From the NCBI GenBank assembly GCA_023398955.1, contig JAEWRL010000144.1, positions 62,001 to 126,000 on the forward strand: 64,000 nucleotides of DNA, in the 5' to 3' direction. The stretch's first letter is position 1. Each line of letters opens with the position of its first letter. Of the stretch, positions 8,390-16,407 are shown one piece after another. The stretch comes from Pseudomonadota bacterium. Its GTDB lineage: Bacteria; Myxococcota_A; Polyangia; Polyangiales; Polyangiaceae. Below the pieces are notes generated by a model. The model saw only the letters and a program-made list of their open reading frames with translations, made no database searches and was not told where the DNA came from. The position numbers were made by a program, and so were the translations under genes.

Positions 8390-9478
8390 ATGGCTCGAGT
8401 CATCAATTTCAATGCGGGACCAGCCGCTCTGCCCCTAGCCGCGCTGGAGCGGGCGAAGGCCGAGTTGGTGGATTTCCAGGGCACTGGTATGAGTGTCATG
8501 GAGCACAGTCACCGTGGTAAGGCATACGCGGGCGTGCACGACGAGGCGCTTGGCCTGGTTCGCGAGCTCCTGGCAGTGCCGGCTTCTCACGAGATTCTTT
8601 TTGTTCAGGGTGGAGCCAGTCAACAGTTCGCGCAGGTGCCGCTGAACCTGCTACGCGAGGGGCAGGTCGCAGACTACGTGCTCACCGGCGCGTGGTCCAA
8701 GAAGGCGCTTTCTGAGGCGAAGGTGGTGGGAAGCACGCGCATTGCCGCGACAACGGAGCGGGACGGGAAGTTCCCGCGAATCCCGCGACCCGACGAGATC
8801 GAGTTGGATTCCAAGGCGGCTTACGTCCACATCACAACCAACAACACCATCGCAGGGACCCAATGGCAAGAGTACCCAGCGACGGGAGACGTCCCGCTCG
8901 TCGCTGACATGTCGAGCGACATTATGTGGAGGCCTACGGACGTCTCTCGCTTCGGCCTCCTCTACGCTGGCGCACAGAAGAACCTCGGCCCCAGTGGTGT
9001 CACCCTCGTTGTCGTGAGCAAGGCGCTGATAGAGCAGGGGCGCACGGATATTCCTAAGATATTCCAGTACAGGACCCACTCCGAGAACCAGTCCCTCTAT
9101 AACACGCCGCCGACCTTTGGTATCTATCTTCTGCGGAACGTCTTGCTCTGGCTCAAGGACTCAGGTGGCCTGGGCGCGGCCGAGAAACGCAATCGCGCGA
9201 AGGCGGCAGTCATCTATTCGGCAGTCGATGGCAGTGCTGGTTTCTATAGGTCACCCGTGGAAGCGGCTAGTCGCTCTGTTATGAACGTCGTGTTCAATCT
9301 TCCCAGCGCCGACCTCGAAGCGAAGTTCGTGAGCGAGGCTCAAGCGAAGGGAATGATCGGCTTGAAGGGGCATCGGAGTGTTGGGGGCATTCGCGCGTCT
9401 ATCTACAATGCTGCACCGCAAGAATGGGCGGAAGCATTGGCACAGTTCATGGAAGACTTCCGGAAGGCTGCATCATGA
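8390..9478 (+). CDS. serC: Phosphoserine aminotransferase
   Basis: A 362-residue PLP enzyme of normal SerC length. It converts 3-phosphohydroxypyruvate and glutamate to O-phosphoserine in serine biosynthesis. The start MARVINFNAGPAALP is the family's signature N-terminus, followed by GMSVMEHSHRGKAY, FVQGGASQQFAQVPLNL, HITTNNTIAGTQW and the PLP lysine region YAGAQKNLGPSGVTLVVV. A GGAGG lies 3 bases before the ATG. An in-frame ATG at 8378 would add four residues. Its stop overlaps the serA start as ATGA. Confidence 0.96.
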   Translation: MARVINFNAGPAALPLAALERAKAELVDFQGTGMSVMEHSHRGKAYAGVHDEALGLVRELLAVPASHEILFVQGGASQQFAQVPLNLLREGQVADYVLTGAWSKKALSEAKVVGSTRIAATTERDGKFPRIPRPDEIELDSKAAYVHITTNNTIAGTQWQEYPATGDVPLVADMSSDIMWRPTDVSRFGLLYAGAQKNLGPSGVTLVVVSKALIEQGRTDIPKIFQYRTHSENQSLYNTPPTFGIYLLRNVLLWLKDSGGLGAAEKRNRAKAAVIYSAVDGSAGFYRSPVEAASRSVMNVVFNLPSADLEAKFVSEAQAKGMIGLKGHRSVGGIRASIYNAAPQEWAEALAQFMEDFRKAAS

Positions 9479-11064
9479 TTAAGGTACTCGTCAGCGATAG
9501 CCTGAGCCGAGAGGGTCTCGCTGTTCTAGAGGCGGCTGAGGGCATCCATTGCGACTACAAGCCTGGGCTCAGCGAGGAGGAGCTGGCGCACGCGATCAGC
9601 GACTACGAAGGGCTGGTCATTCGCAGCGGATCCAAGGTGACGGCGCGCGTCATCGAAGGTGCAACGAAGCTGCGGGTCGTGGGGCGAGCGGGAATTGGCG
9701 TCGATAACGTGGACGTCCCGGCGGCCTCCCGGCGCGGGATCATCGTTATGAACACGCCGACGGGCAACGCGGTGACGACCGCGGAGCATGCCCTCAGCCT
9801 CCTGTTCGCCGTCGCGCGGAAGATTGCGCAGGCCGACGCGACCATGAAGGCAGGCGGGTGGGAGAAGAAGAAGCTGGCTGGGCGCGAGCTGTCCGGGAAG
9901 ACCTTGGGCGTGATCGGACTCGGCAACATTGGACGGATCGTTGCGGACCGCGCGCGCGGCCTGCACATGAACGTCATCGCGTTCGATCCAGTCGTGACCG
10001 CCGACCGAGCCGCAGAACTCGGCATCGAGCTCGTCACGCTGGACGAACTCTTTCGGCGCTCCGATGCCATTACGGTGCACACGCCAAAGACGCCGGAGAC
10101 CACGGGTCTGGTGAACGACGATGCTATCGGGCGCATGAAGCCAGGAGTGCTGCTCATCAATGCGGCTCGTGGCGGGATCTATGACGAGGACGCGGTGCTG
10201 CGCGGGCTCGAATCCGGAAAGGTCGGTGGAGCGGGCTTTGACGTTTTCCCCAAGGAGCCGCCGGGACTCACCCCGCTGATCGCGCACCCGCTCGTCGTCG
10301 CCACCCCCCATCTTGGGGCCTCGACGGCAGAGGCTCAGACGCGTGTCGCGGTGGAAATCGCAGAGCAGGTGGTCGCCTATCTGTCCACCGGAACGATCTC
10401 GAACTCCGTGAACGTGCCCGCCGTGCCGCGTGAGATGGCGTCTCTGCTTGGTCCATACACGACGCTCGCGCGCCGACTCGGTCTGTTCCTCGCAGCCGTC
10501 GAGACCGTCAAGCCTACCGCTATCACAGTGGAGTGCGCCGGAGAGGCAAGCGGGTTGAAGACCGCGCCGATAGTGAACGAGGCCGTTGCCGGGTTGCTCT
10601 CAGGTTTTCTCTCGTCACCCGTGAACTCGGTGAGCGCGCCCCTCTTGGCGAAGGACCGCGGGATCGAGATCCGCGAAGAGAAGACAAGCGAGAAGGGAGC
10701 GTTCTCGACGATGCTCACCTTGCGGGTCATGAGCCATGACGGGACCAGCGCGACAGTAAGTGGATCCCTGGGCAGCGATGGGTCCCCGCGGCTGGTGCGG
10801 TGGGGCGTGTACGAACTCGACGCCCTCCTTCAGGGCTCTGCTCTCGCCATCAGGAACAGGGATCTTCCAGGGGTCATCGGAGGCATCGGAACCATCCTTG
10901 GGACGGCTGGTGTCAACGTCTCACGCATGCAGATGGGGCTAGACACGAGTACTGGACAGGCCGCGTCAGTATGGGGTCTCAGCTCGTCGCCCCCCGCGGA
11001 TGTGCTCGAGAAACTCCGCGCCGCCAAGGATGTGGGGGAGGTCTTCAGCGTGACGCTCGGTTGA
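9475..11064 (+). CDS. serA: D-3-phosphoglycerate dehydrogenase, long form
   Basis: A 529-residue protein matching type I SerA: substrate/NAD-binding catalytic domains, an intervening domain and a C-terminal ACT domain. Visible motifs are VGRAGIGVDNVDVPAASRRG, the Rossmann GxGxxG in LGVIGLGNIGRIVADRARG, the catalytic Arg/Glu region (LLINAARGGIYDEDAV) and the His in VATPHLGASTAEAQ. The ACT part, IRNRDLPGVIGGIGTILG...VNVSRMQMG, probably gives serine feedback. It makes 3-phosphohydroxypyruvate, the SerC substrate, and is coupled to serC by the ATGA overlap. Confidence 0.96.
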   Translation: MIKVLVSDSLSREGLAVLEAAEGIHCDYKPGLSEEELAHAISDYEGLVIRSGSKVTARVIEGATKLRVVGRAGIGVDNVDVPAASRRGIIVMNTPTGNAVTTAEHALSLLFAVARKIAQADATMKAGGWEKKKLAGRELSGKTLGVIGLGNIGRIVADRARGLHMNVIAFDPVVTADRAAELGIELVTLDELFRRSDAITVHTPKTPETTGLVNDDAIGRMKPGVLLINAARGGIYDEDAVLRGLESGKVGGAGFDVFPKEPPGLTPLIAHPLVVATPHLGASTAEAQTRVAVEIAEQVVAYLSTGTISNSVNVPAVPREMASLLGPYTTLARRLGLFLAAVETVKPTAITVECAGEASGLKTAPIVNEAVAGLLSGFLSSPVNSVSAPLLAKDRGIEIREEKTSEKGAFSTMLTLRVMSHDGTSATVSGSLGSDGSPRLVRWGVYELDALLQGSALAIRNRDLPGVIGGIGTILGTAGVNVSRMQMGLDTSTGQAASVWGLSSSPPADVLEKLRAAKDVGEVFSVTLG

Positions 11065-11365
11065 GGTCCGAGAGGCGCCTGGCTTCGTTCGGCGGTCGCG
11101 GCTTCAGGCTGCGGCCGTACGCCGGAGGAAGCCAGGTTCACGGCTGCGTAGAAATGCGGGTGAGGTCGTGGAAGCCTGGTAACCTACATGAAGCACCACG
11201 TGGTGCTTCCGCACCTCCGGGGGAAAGCGCAGCGAGGACCCGGCCGGCGACGCTCGACGCCGCCGTCGATGGTGTCGGGCTCGACGGGAACGGCCTTCCC
11301 CTGGCGTGGGCAGGGGGAATGCCCTAAGGTTCCATGAGTCATTAGCGCTCCCGACGCGGGCTCCT
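11065..11365. other. 301-base gap after serA
   Basis: No supported gene is seen. The segment contains one perfect 20-base palindrome (listed separately). A start for the FHA gene at GTG 11306 is possible, which would shorten the gap by 60 bases. Confidence 0.4.
11190..11209. repeat. Perfect 20-base palindrome
   Basis: The sequence GAAGCACCACGTGGTGCTTC is its own reverse complement over all 20 bases, without a loop. It lies 125 bases after the serA stop and 157 bases before the FHA gene. It could be a binding site for a dimeric regulator or a transcript-ending stem; there is no T-run. A search of the genome for other copies would discriminate. Confidence 0.6.
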
Positions 11366-12247
11366 GTGAGTAGATACCGGCTCCGTTTCCTTTTGCAGGA
11401 AGTTGACTTGCCTCCCGGCGAGACGGTGGTTGGCCGCAGTAGCTCGTGCCACCTTACCCTTCAAGATCCGTTGGTTTCCAGGCGCCATGCAGCACTTCGG
11501 GTCGACGGCGAGACTCTTGCCATCCGCGACTTGGGATCACGGAACGGTATTCTGGTCAACGGGCGACCAATCCAGTCGAGCAGTCGGTTAGGCGATAAGG
11601 ACCGCATCCGCATAGGGACGCACGAACTCGTCGTCAGTGCGGTTTCTCTCCGAGGTGTCGCCCGTCGCAAGCATACGCCGCCGACCGGCTTTAAGTGGCG
11701 ATGCGGCTCGTGCAGGCAGCTGTACCCTAGTGGATTGGACCAGTGCCCGGAGTGCGGCACGCTGGCCCCTCGAGAGGAAGAAACCCTCACGGGGGCGCTT
11801 CCGGCCGCAGATGGCAACTGGTCATTGCTGCTTCTGGCAGAGGTGGTGGACCGCGCCGTCAGCCTGGGACGCTGGGAGGACGTCCAGAGAGTGCTGGAGC
11901 GCGCGCGGGCAACCCTCGGTGCGGAACTGCGGAGTGAGCCAGCCGAACGGCGTTCGCTCGGCGCTGTGGCGAGCGCTGCGATTCACTTGGCGGAGCGTGT
12001 CGGTGATGCTCAGTGGATTCTTTGGAGCATGGGGCTGTTCACTGGCAGAGGTGCACTTCCCGACTGGCAGACTCTGCAGGCGCTGGAACGGCTGCCTGCG
12101 CCTTTGCTGGCTGCTGCGCTTCCCGCATTACGAGGATTTGCCGTCGCGGCCGGCGCACCAGGGGGGCCGGCCTTGAGTCCAAATCCGCGCGACATCATTG
12201 AGCTTCTAGCGGCTCAGGCGCAGGCGGTCCAGGGACATGTCCCGTGA
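11366..12247 (+). CDS. FHA-domain protein with zinc ribbon
   Basis: About 293 residues. An FHA domain occupies the first 90 residues, with GETVVGRSSSCHLTL, VSRRHAALRV and RDLGSRNGILVNG, the phosphothreonine-binding signature. It is followed by a CxxC...CxxC zinc ribbon (WRCGSCRQLYPSG, then QCPECGTL) and a helical C-terminal domain. FHA domains read threonine phosphorylation, so it probably acts downstream of Ser/Thr kinases. The helical part resembles that of the next gene, so the two appear to be paralogues. Start uncertain: GTG 11366 gives a compact N-terminus, GTG 11306 is also possible. Confidence 0.8.
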   Translation: MSRYRLRFLLQEVDLPPGETVVGRSSSCHLTLQDPLVSRRHAALRVDGETLAIRDLGSRNGILVNGRPIQSSSRLGDKDRIRIGTHELVVSAVSLRGVARRKHTPPTGFKWRCGSCRQLYPSGLDQCPECGTLAPREEETLTGALPAADGNWSLLLLAEVVDRAVSLGRWEDVQRVLERARATLGAELRSEPAERRSLGAVASAAIHLAERVGDAQWILWSMGLFTGRGALPDWQTLQALERLPAPLLAAALPALRGFAVAAGAPGGPALSPNPRDIIELLAAQAQAVQGHVP

Positions 12248-12443
12248 AGAGCTGACGAGCCCGGGCGGTTCGGATTCAGACGATGACCCACACGAGCAGC
12301 CTTAGGAGGGGATACACCTCTTCGCGCGGGCTCAAGTTTCTGCGCGGCGGGTCGTTGCCAACTGTGCACGTGTGTCGAGCCGTCCAGCCTCGGCCGGGCC
12401 TCGACGCGAAACAAGCCCTAAGATACTGTCAGAATTCGTTGCC

Positions 12444-13349
12444 GTGAAAACGGAGTCGTACCAACACCCGGGCCATGACGCCGCCGCCGAGCCGGAGTTT
12501 CCGGTGGTCGCGGAGCAATCGCGTTATTGGGTGGAGCACCGAGGCCATGCCTTTGAACTGTGGCGTGGACCGATGACGATCGGGCGTGCGGCAGACTGCA
12601 CCCTCGTGCTCGATGATGGCCTTGTGTCGCGCCGCCACGCGCGTCTTGCAATGGAGCAGGGTGCCATCTTCGTCGAGGACCTCAGGAGCTCCAACGGTGT
12701 CTTTGTGAATGGCGAACGGGTGATGGGGCGCCGGGAGCTGATGCCCGGAGATCAGCTGACCATAGGGAAGCAACAGATCGTGGTCCGGGGCCCGGGCGCT
12801 TCAGAGCGGCCAAAGCCATCCTCGGGACGGCGCGTCCTGGCCGAAACGCTCCATTCAGCGGACCCGCTGGCGCTCGAGCGTGTCGGACTTGAGCCGGACA
12901 CCTCTGCTGCCGGGAATCGTGGCGCTCAGGCCCTCGAGCTGCTCGCGGGGGTTGCGAACAAGACCCTGGCGTTGGGGCGCGGCGATGAAGCCGAGAAGAT
13001 GCTTGAAGGTCAGCTCGAGAAGGTCGCAGCGTCGGTGCGCGCAGGTGAAGAGCTGGATGCGCAGACTGCGGAGCGCGCTGTCGGTTTGGCGGTCCGCTTG
13101 GCGGCCGTAACCGGCAAGGGCGCCTGGATAGACTATGCTTTCCAACTATACGGAGCGTTGGCGCGGCCACTGCCTGCGTCCGTGATTGACCAGCTGTACG
13201 AGGTGACTCGGAAGGTGGCGAACGTCAGCCTGCCGATCCTCCGCGAGTACGTGGCGACTTTGCGTTCCGGGCAAGCGAAGCTTGGTCCTGCGGAGAAGTT
13301 TCTGTTTCAGCGCATCGAGGGCCTCGAGCGTCTGGTTGCGTCGAAGTAG
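12444..13349 (+). CDS. FHA-domain protein, paralogue of the preceding gene
   Basis: About 301 residues. After a flexible N-terminal segment the FHA domain shows GPMTIGRAADCTLVL, LVSRRHARLAM and EDLRSSNGVFVNGE. The rest is helical (LLAGVANKTLALGRGDEAEKML and onward) and aligns by eye with the C-terminal part of the upstream FHA protein, but the zinc ribbon is missing. It probably recognises phosphothreonine on a partner; no target can be named. The start could also be GTG 12372. The 3' end overlaps a convergent gene by 125 bases. Confidence 0.8.
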   Translation: MKTESYQHPGHDAAAEPEFPVVAEQSRYWVEHRGHAFELWRGPMTIGRAADCTLVLDDGLVSRRHARLAMEQGAIFVEDLRSSNGVFVNGERVMGRRELMPGDQLTIGKQQIVVRGPGASERPKPSSGRRVLAETLHSADPLALERVGLEPDTSAAGNRGAQALELLAGVANKTLALGRGDEAEKMLEGQLEKVAASVRAGEELDAQTAERAVGLAVRLAAVTGKGAWIDYAFQLYGALARPLPASVIDQLYEVTRKVANVSLPILREYVATLRSGQAKLGPAEKFLFQRIEGLERLVASK

Positions 13350-13830
13350 TCGGGACAGCGTTTGCAAGTCGCTGCTGTCGGGCGATCGTGCGCACCGCCG
13401 TATCTGCGATGAGCCTGGCCAGCTCGGGGTCATCCAGCGATCCTAGGGTCCTGCTGAGGGTTTCTGGGATTGGTGCAGGAACATCGTCCTGGATGGGGGG
13501 CCGCCGCTCCGCGGGGCGAGGCTCACGCGCCGCGGCGACACGAAAGCGAAGTGCATCGACAGCGAGTCCGTGACTTTGGAGTCGTTGAAGGATGTCCGAG
13601 CTCAAGAGTGACAGCTCCTGGGCCCAAACTGCCGAGGCTGTCTCAATGTACAACGTACCTCGCTTGAGCGACTTCGGTGACGTGCGAGCTGCGACGCGCT
13701 CGCCAACTAGTCGGCGCCAAGTGTGCTGGTCCACAGCAACGCCACCCGCCCGAGCGGCTTCGACGCTGGTTTTCGCCAGGATCTCACTGACGCGCACCGG
13801 TCCGTGGGCACTTCGATGGTTGATGGGCAT
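13225..13830 (-). CDS. DUF721 / DciA-like protein
   Basis: About 201 residues. The DUF721 core is clear: VSEILAKTSVEAARAGG, then TWRRLVGERVAARTSP, then LKRGTLYIETASAVWAQELS and LLSSDILQRLQSHG. In many bacteria this domain belongs to DciA, the loader of the replicative helicase DnaB; in others its role is unproven. The C-terminal third is variable and ends opposite the 3' end of the FHA gene, giving a 125-base antisense overlap. The ATG at 13830 was chosen because the upstream residues look non-native. Confidence 0.75.
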   Translation of the reverse strand: MPINHRSAHGPVRVSEILAKTSVEAARAGGVAVDQHTWRRLVGERVAARTSPKSLKRGTLYIETASAVWAQELSLLSSDILQRLQSHGLAVDALRFRVAAAREPRPAERRPPIQDDVPAPIPETLSRTLGSLDDPELARLIADTAVRTIARQQRLANAVPTTSTQPDARGPRCAETETSPQDQASLARNAKSPRTRGGSAG

Positions 13831-13933
13831 TCTCGCTACCTCGCGAGCGAAGCCTGGCCCTGGAAGCTCGGGCACGAGTCGTCGACGCCACACGGGGCTA
13901 GCGCAGGGTCCGAATGGTCGAGTGGCTCAACTG

Positions 13934-14017
13934 TGCCGAAGGTGAGACTCGAACTCACACGCCATCGCTGGCAACGGATTTTGAGTCCGCCGCGTCTGCC
14001 AATTCCGCCACTTCGGC
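13934..14017 (-). tRNA. tRNA-Leu (anticodon CAA)
   Basis: On the minus strand the 84-base segment starts GCCGAAG and ends CTTCGGC plus discriminator A, pairing as a 7-bp acceptor stem. The D-arm (GTGGCGGAATTGGCAGACGC) is typical of tRNA-Leu. The anticodon arm GGACTCAAAATCC places CAA at positions 34-36. A long variable arm and the T-arm GTGAGTTCGAGTCTCAC follow. CCA is not encoded (the next bases are CAG). It decodes UUG. Confidence 0.95.
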
Positions 14018-14200
14018 TCGATTCGCAGTGTGTACTTGCTCCCGGTCTTGGTGTCCAGTCCACATTTTCTGGAGGAGCAGGTAATGGGCGTTCCGAGCCC
14101 TCCTCCGGGCCGCGCTTCCGGAAGCGGCTCGCATGGCCGTCCGCTCAGGCAAACATGTGGCGCGTCGGCGGAGTGCCGGGACAGCATTGGAGAAGGACGC

Positions 14201-15028
14201 TCAAAGCGTGCTCGGTGGAGGCTCACGTAAGGGCAGCTGCCCTGGGCTGGGTTTGGCGAAGGTGGCCACGAGCGCGTCGAGGGCATAGACCGGATGGCGG
14301 CTGTCGCCTGCGGAGAGGTAAGGCAACCGAGCAAACCGCTTCAAGCGCAGGCCCAGGGGTTCGATCACGTCTAAGACGAGGCTGCACGCCTGCCGTTCCC
14401 ACGTCGCTCCGCGGATAGGAAGAGGTCTGGCTGGAGCGACTGTAGTCCCGCCCCGATAGGCGTGCGGGTCGTAAGGGAGAGGCACTGACACCAAGAGCTG
14501 TGCATCGGGTGCCAGTCCGCTGCAGCATTGGGCGAGAAGGCGCTCAGGGTCGAGACATCGATCAAGCACGTTGAGCAGGGCGACCACGGAGAATGGCCCT
14601 TCTGGGAGGCCTGCCCGGGCGACGTCCCTGCGCTCGCACGCGAATCCCCGTCGTCGCAGTCGCCGCCTCATGAAGAACGAGAGCTCCGTGGTGACTACAT
14701 CGACGAAGAGAGGACGAAGCTGCATGGTGATATCGCCCGCTCCGGCCCCGATGTCCAGGAGGCGACCCTGGGGCATGCCTGTGAGCAGCGTAGCCGCTTG
14801 TTCGGTGCTGAGCAGGTGCATGGGGTATATCCCAAGGAACCCGTTTACTTCGTAATCGGAGAAGTAACCGCAAAGCAGCCGGTGCACGACTGTCGAGACC
14901 TTACCGGCGCGTAGCGCTTCGGTGCTCGAGAGGAATCCGTCCAGCACCGGGTCCCGCGCGAGGCGCGTGAACGCGTTGCGCAAACGGGGAGGGAACTCCG
15001 CCTCGTCGACGTCAAACTCGAGCTTCAT
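14201..15028 (-). CDS. METTL9/DREV-like SAM-dependent methyltransferase
   Basis: A 275-residue class I methyltransferase. The SAM site is RLLDIGAGAGDITMQLRPLF, followed by VVTTELSFFMRRRLRRRGF. The following segments match the DREV/METTL9 family block by block: ALLNVLDRCLDPERLL, LLVSVPLPYDPHAY, IRGATWERQ, and FARLPYLSAGD with YALDAL. In animals METTL9 methylates histidine N1 in HxH motifs of proteins, so a protein-histidine substrate is possible but unproven here. ATG 15028 is preferred over TTG 15034. It lies alone, downstream of its divergent neighbour sodB. Confidence 0.8.
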   Translation of the reverse strand: MKLEFDVDEAEFPPRLRNAFTRLARDPVLDGFLSSTEALRAGKVSTVVHRLLCGYFSDYEVNGFLGIYPMHLLSTEQAATLLTGMPQGRLLDIGAGAGDITMQLRPLFVDVVTTELSFFMRRRLRRRGFACERRDVARAGLPEGPFSVVALLNVLDRCLDPERLLAQCCSGLAPDAQLLVSVPLPYDPHAYRGGTTVAPARPLPIRGATWERQACSLVLDVIEPLGLRLKRFARLPYLSAGDSRHPVYALDALVATFAKPSPGQLPLREPPPSTL

Positions 15029-15178
15029 GGACAATCAGTGACTAATCGGCTCCTCGGAACACCACCCTGCCTCTAGACGATTCCTTCACGGATGTCGAGG
15101 TGCGCGGTGGACCGTCGGCCTCCACGCAATGACGGCACTGGAGCGTGCGACCGAGATCGGTAACCTCGGATGGCTCGA

Positions 15179-15207
15179 TTGACACTGCTGCGGCACCGTC
15201 ACAGGTT
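15179..15207 (+). promoter_or_regulatory. Candidate promoter of the superoxide dismutase gene
   Basis: A consensus TTGACA at 15179-15184 is followed after 17 bases by CAGGTT at 15202-15207, a poor -10 box. The pair ends 60 bases upstream of the sod ATG. Assigned by eye only. Confidence 0.3.
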
Positions 15208-15267
15208 TCTGCCCACACAATCGCGACCCGACCGGCTTTGCGCCGGCCTCACGGAAGGAGTTGTTCA

Positions 15268-15855
15268 ATGGATTTTCAGGTGCCGCCGCTCCCGTACTCA
15301 AAGGATGCGCTAGAGCCATTCATGAAGTCGGAAACCCTCGAATTCCACTATGAAAAGCACCACAAGGGTTACATGACAAAGCTGAAAGGGCTGCTGGAGG
15401 GTAAGCCCGAGGCCTCGAAGTCGCTCGTCGACGTCATCAAGACCTGTTCCGGGGGAGTATTCAACAACGCCGCCCAGGTCTTCAATCACACTTTTTTCTG
15501 GGATGGCATGAAGCCCGGTGGAGGCGGTGCTCCGCCAGCGGGTCCGGTCGCTGACCTCATCACGAAGTCGTTTGGCGGCTGGGATGGTTTCCGCGAGGAG
15601 TGGGTGACGAGAGGCACGGGTCGGTTCGGCTCTGGGTACGTCTGGCTCGTCGTGGAAGGCGGCTCCGGCCGAGTCATCGATACTCCGAATGCGGAGACGC
15701 CCGTCACGACCTCGGCCAAGCCCCTATTGACGACGGACGTCTGGGAGCATGCCTACTACTTGGACCATCGCCAGGATCGCAAAGCGTTTCTTGAGACGTT
15801 CCTGGACAAGCTGGTCAACTGGGAGTTCGTCGCGAAAAACCTCCGCTCGGCGTGA
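15268..15855 (+). CDS. sodB: Superoxide dismutase, Fe/Mn type
   Basis: A 195-residue enzyme that converts superoxide to oxygen and hydrogen peroxide. The family features are all present: LPYSKDALEPFMKSETLEFHY (first metal His in FHYEKHH), AAQVFNHTFFW (second His) and LTTDVWEHAYYLDH (Asp and His ligands). GGWDGFREEW and RFGSGYVWLV also fit. The residues around NHTFFWDGM suggest an iron enzyme, but Fe versus Mn cannot be fixed by eye. AAGGAG stands 9 bases before the ATG. No signal peptide, so cytoplasmic. Confidence 0.96.
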   Translation: MDFQVPPLPYSKDALEPFMKSETLEFHYEKHHKGYMTKLKGLLEGKPEASKSLVDVIKTCSGGVFNNAAQVFNHTFFWDGMKPGGGGAPPAGPVADLITKSFGGWDGFREEWVTRGTGRFGSGYVWLVVEGGSGRVIDTPNAETPVTTSAKPLLTTDVWEHAYYLDHRQDRKAFLETFLDKLVNWEFVAKNLRSA

Positions 15856-15862
15856 GCACTAT

Positions 15863-15906
15863 GAGTTTGGCGCGACTGCCAGCGTCACGCGCGCAGTCGC
15901 GCTCTC
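15863..15906 (+). terminator. Hairpin after sodB
   Basis: A perfect 10-bp stem, GCGCGACTGC (15870-15879) with GCAGTCGCGC (15893-15902), closes a 13-base loop and can extend to GAG/CTC at its base. It begins 15 bases after the sodB stop. There is no T-run, so termination efficiency is uncertain. Confidence 0.5.
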
Positions 15907-16407
15907 AGCAATGGGTAGAGCGGGCCAGCCGGCGAGGTGGGGCGCACGACCGGGCAGGGGCAGCGGTGGGGTGCAGCAGAGGGAGCCCCGGCTCCGCGTA
16001 GGGGCCAGTTGGAGAGGACCATTCCCGGCCCGCGGCGACTCCTCGGTAGTCGGGGGCACGCGGGGGCTCACCCCTGCGCCCCGCTGCTGCCCGCGCGGAG
16101 GCGCGACGCTGGGTAGCAAACAGGAAAGCGGCGAAGAAGCGGGTGGCGACGGGTCACGAGGCCGTTCCCCGTCGCTGTCGTGGCGCGCCCGAAATCTTTT
16201 CGCAGTGGATTTTGCTGCTTGATTTCGGCGCGTTGTCAAGGCAACACGCTGACAGCTCGACGTACCAGCGAAGCCACGCTTAGCGGCGGCAGGTGCTGTC
16301 GGGCGGCTCCACCGGCTTCGAAGGGCGCACTCCTCGCCTTTGCTCGGGCACTCGGTTGGAGTAAACCCCACCGGTCGGAGTCCACATCGCTTTCCCCGCG
16401 GAGCACC
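15907..16407. other. Non-coding leader region before sdhCAB, about 500 bases
   Basis: No supported gene. A very GC-rich imperfect hairpin lies around 16052-16082. An inverted repeat, CCGAAATC at 16189-16196 and GATTTCGG at 16221-16228, sits in the only AT-richer stretch, 180-220 bases before sdhC. Promoter and regulator sites for the succinate dehydrogenase operon are expected here. Confidence 0.4.

Noticed and set aside
11306..11365. Upstream extension of the first FHA protein
   Set aside because: The extra 20 residues carry no domain; the GTG at 11366 gives a compact FHA N-terminus, so the longer form is kept only as an alternative.
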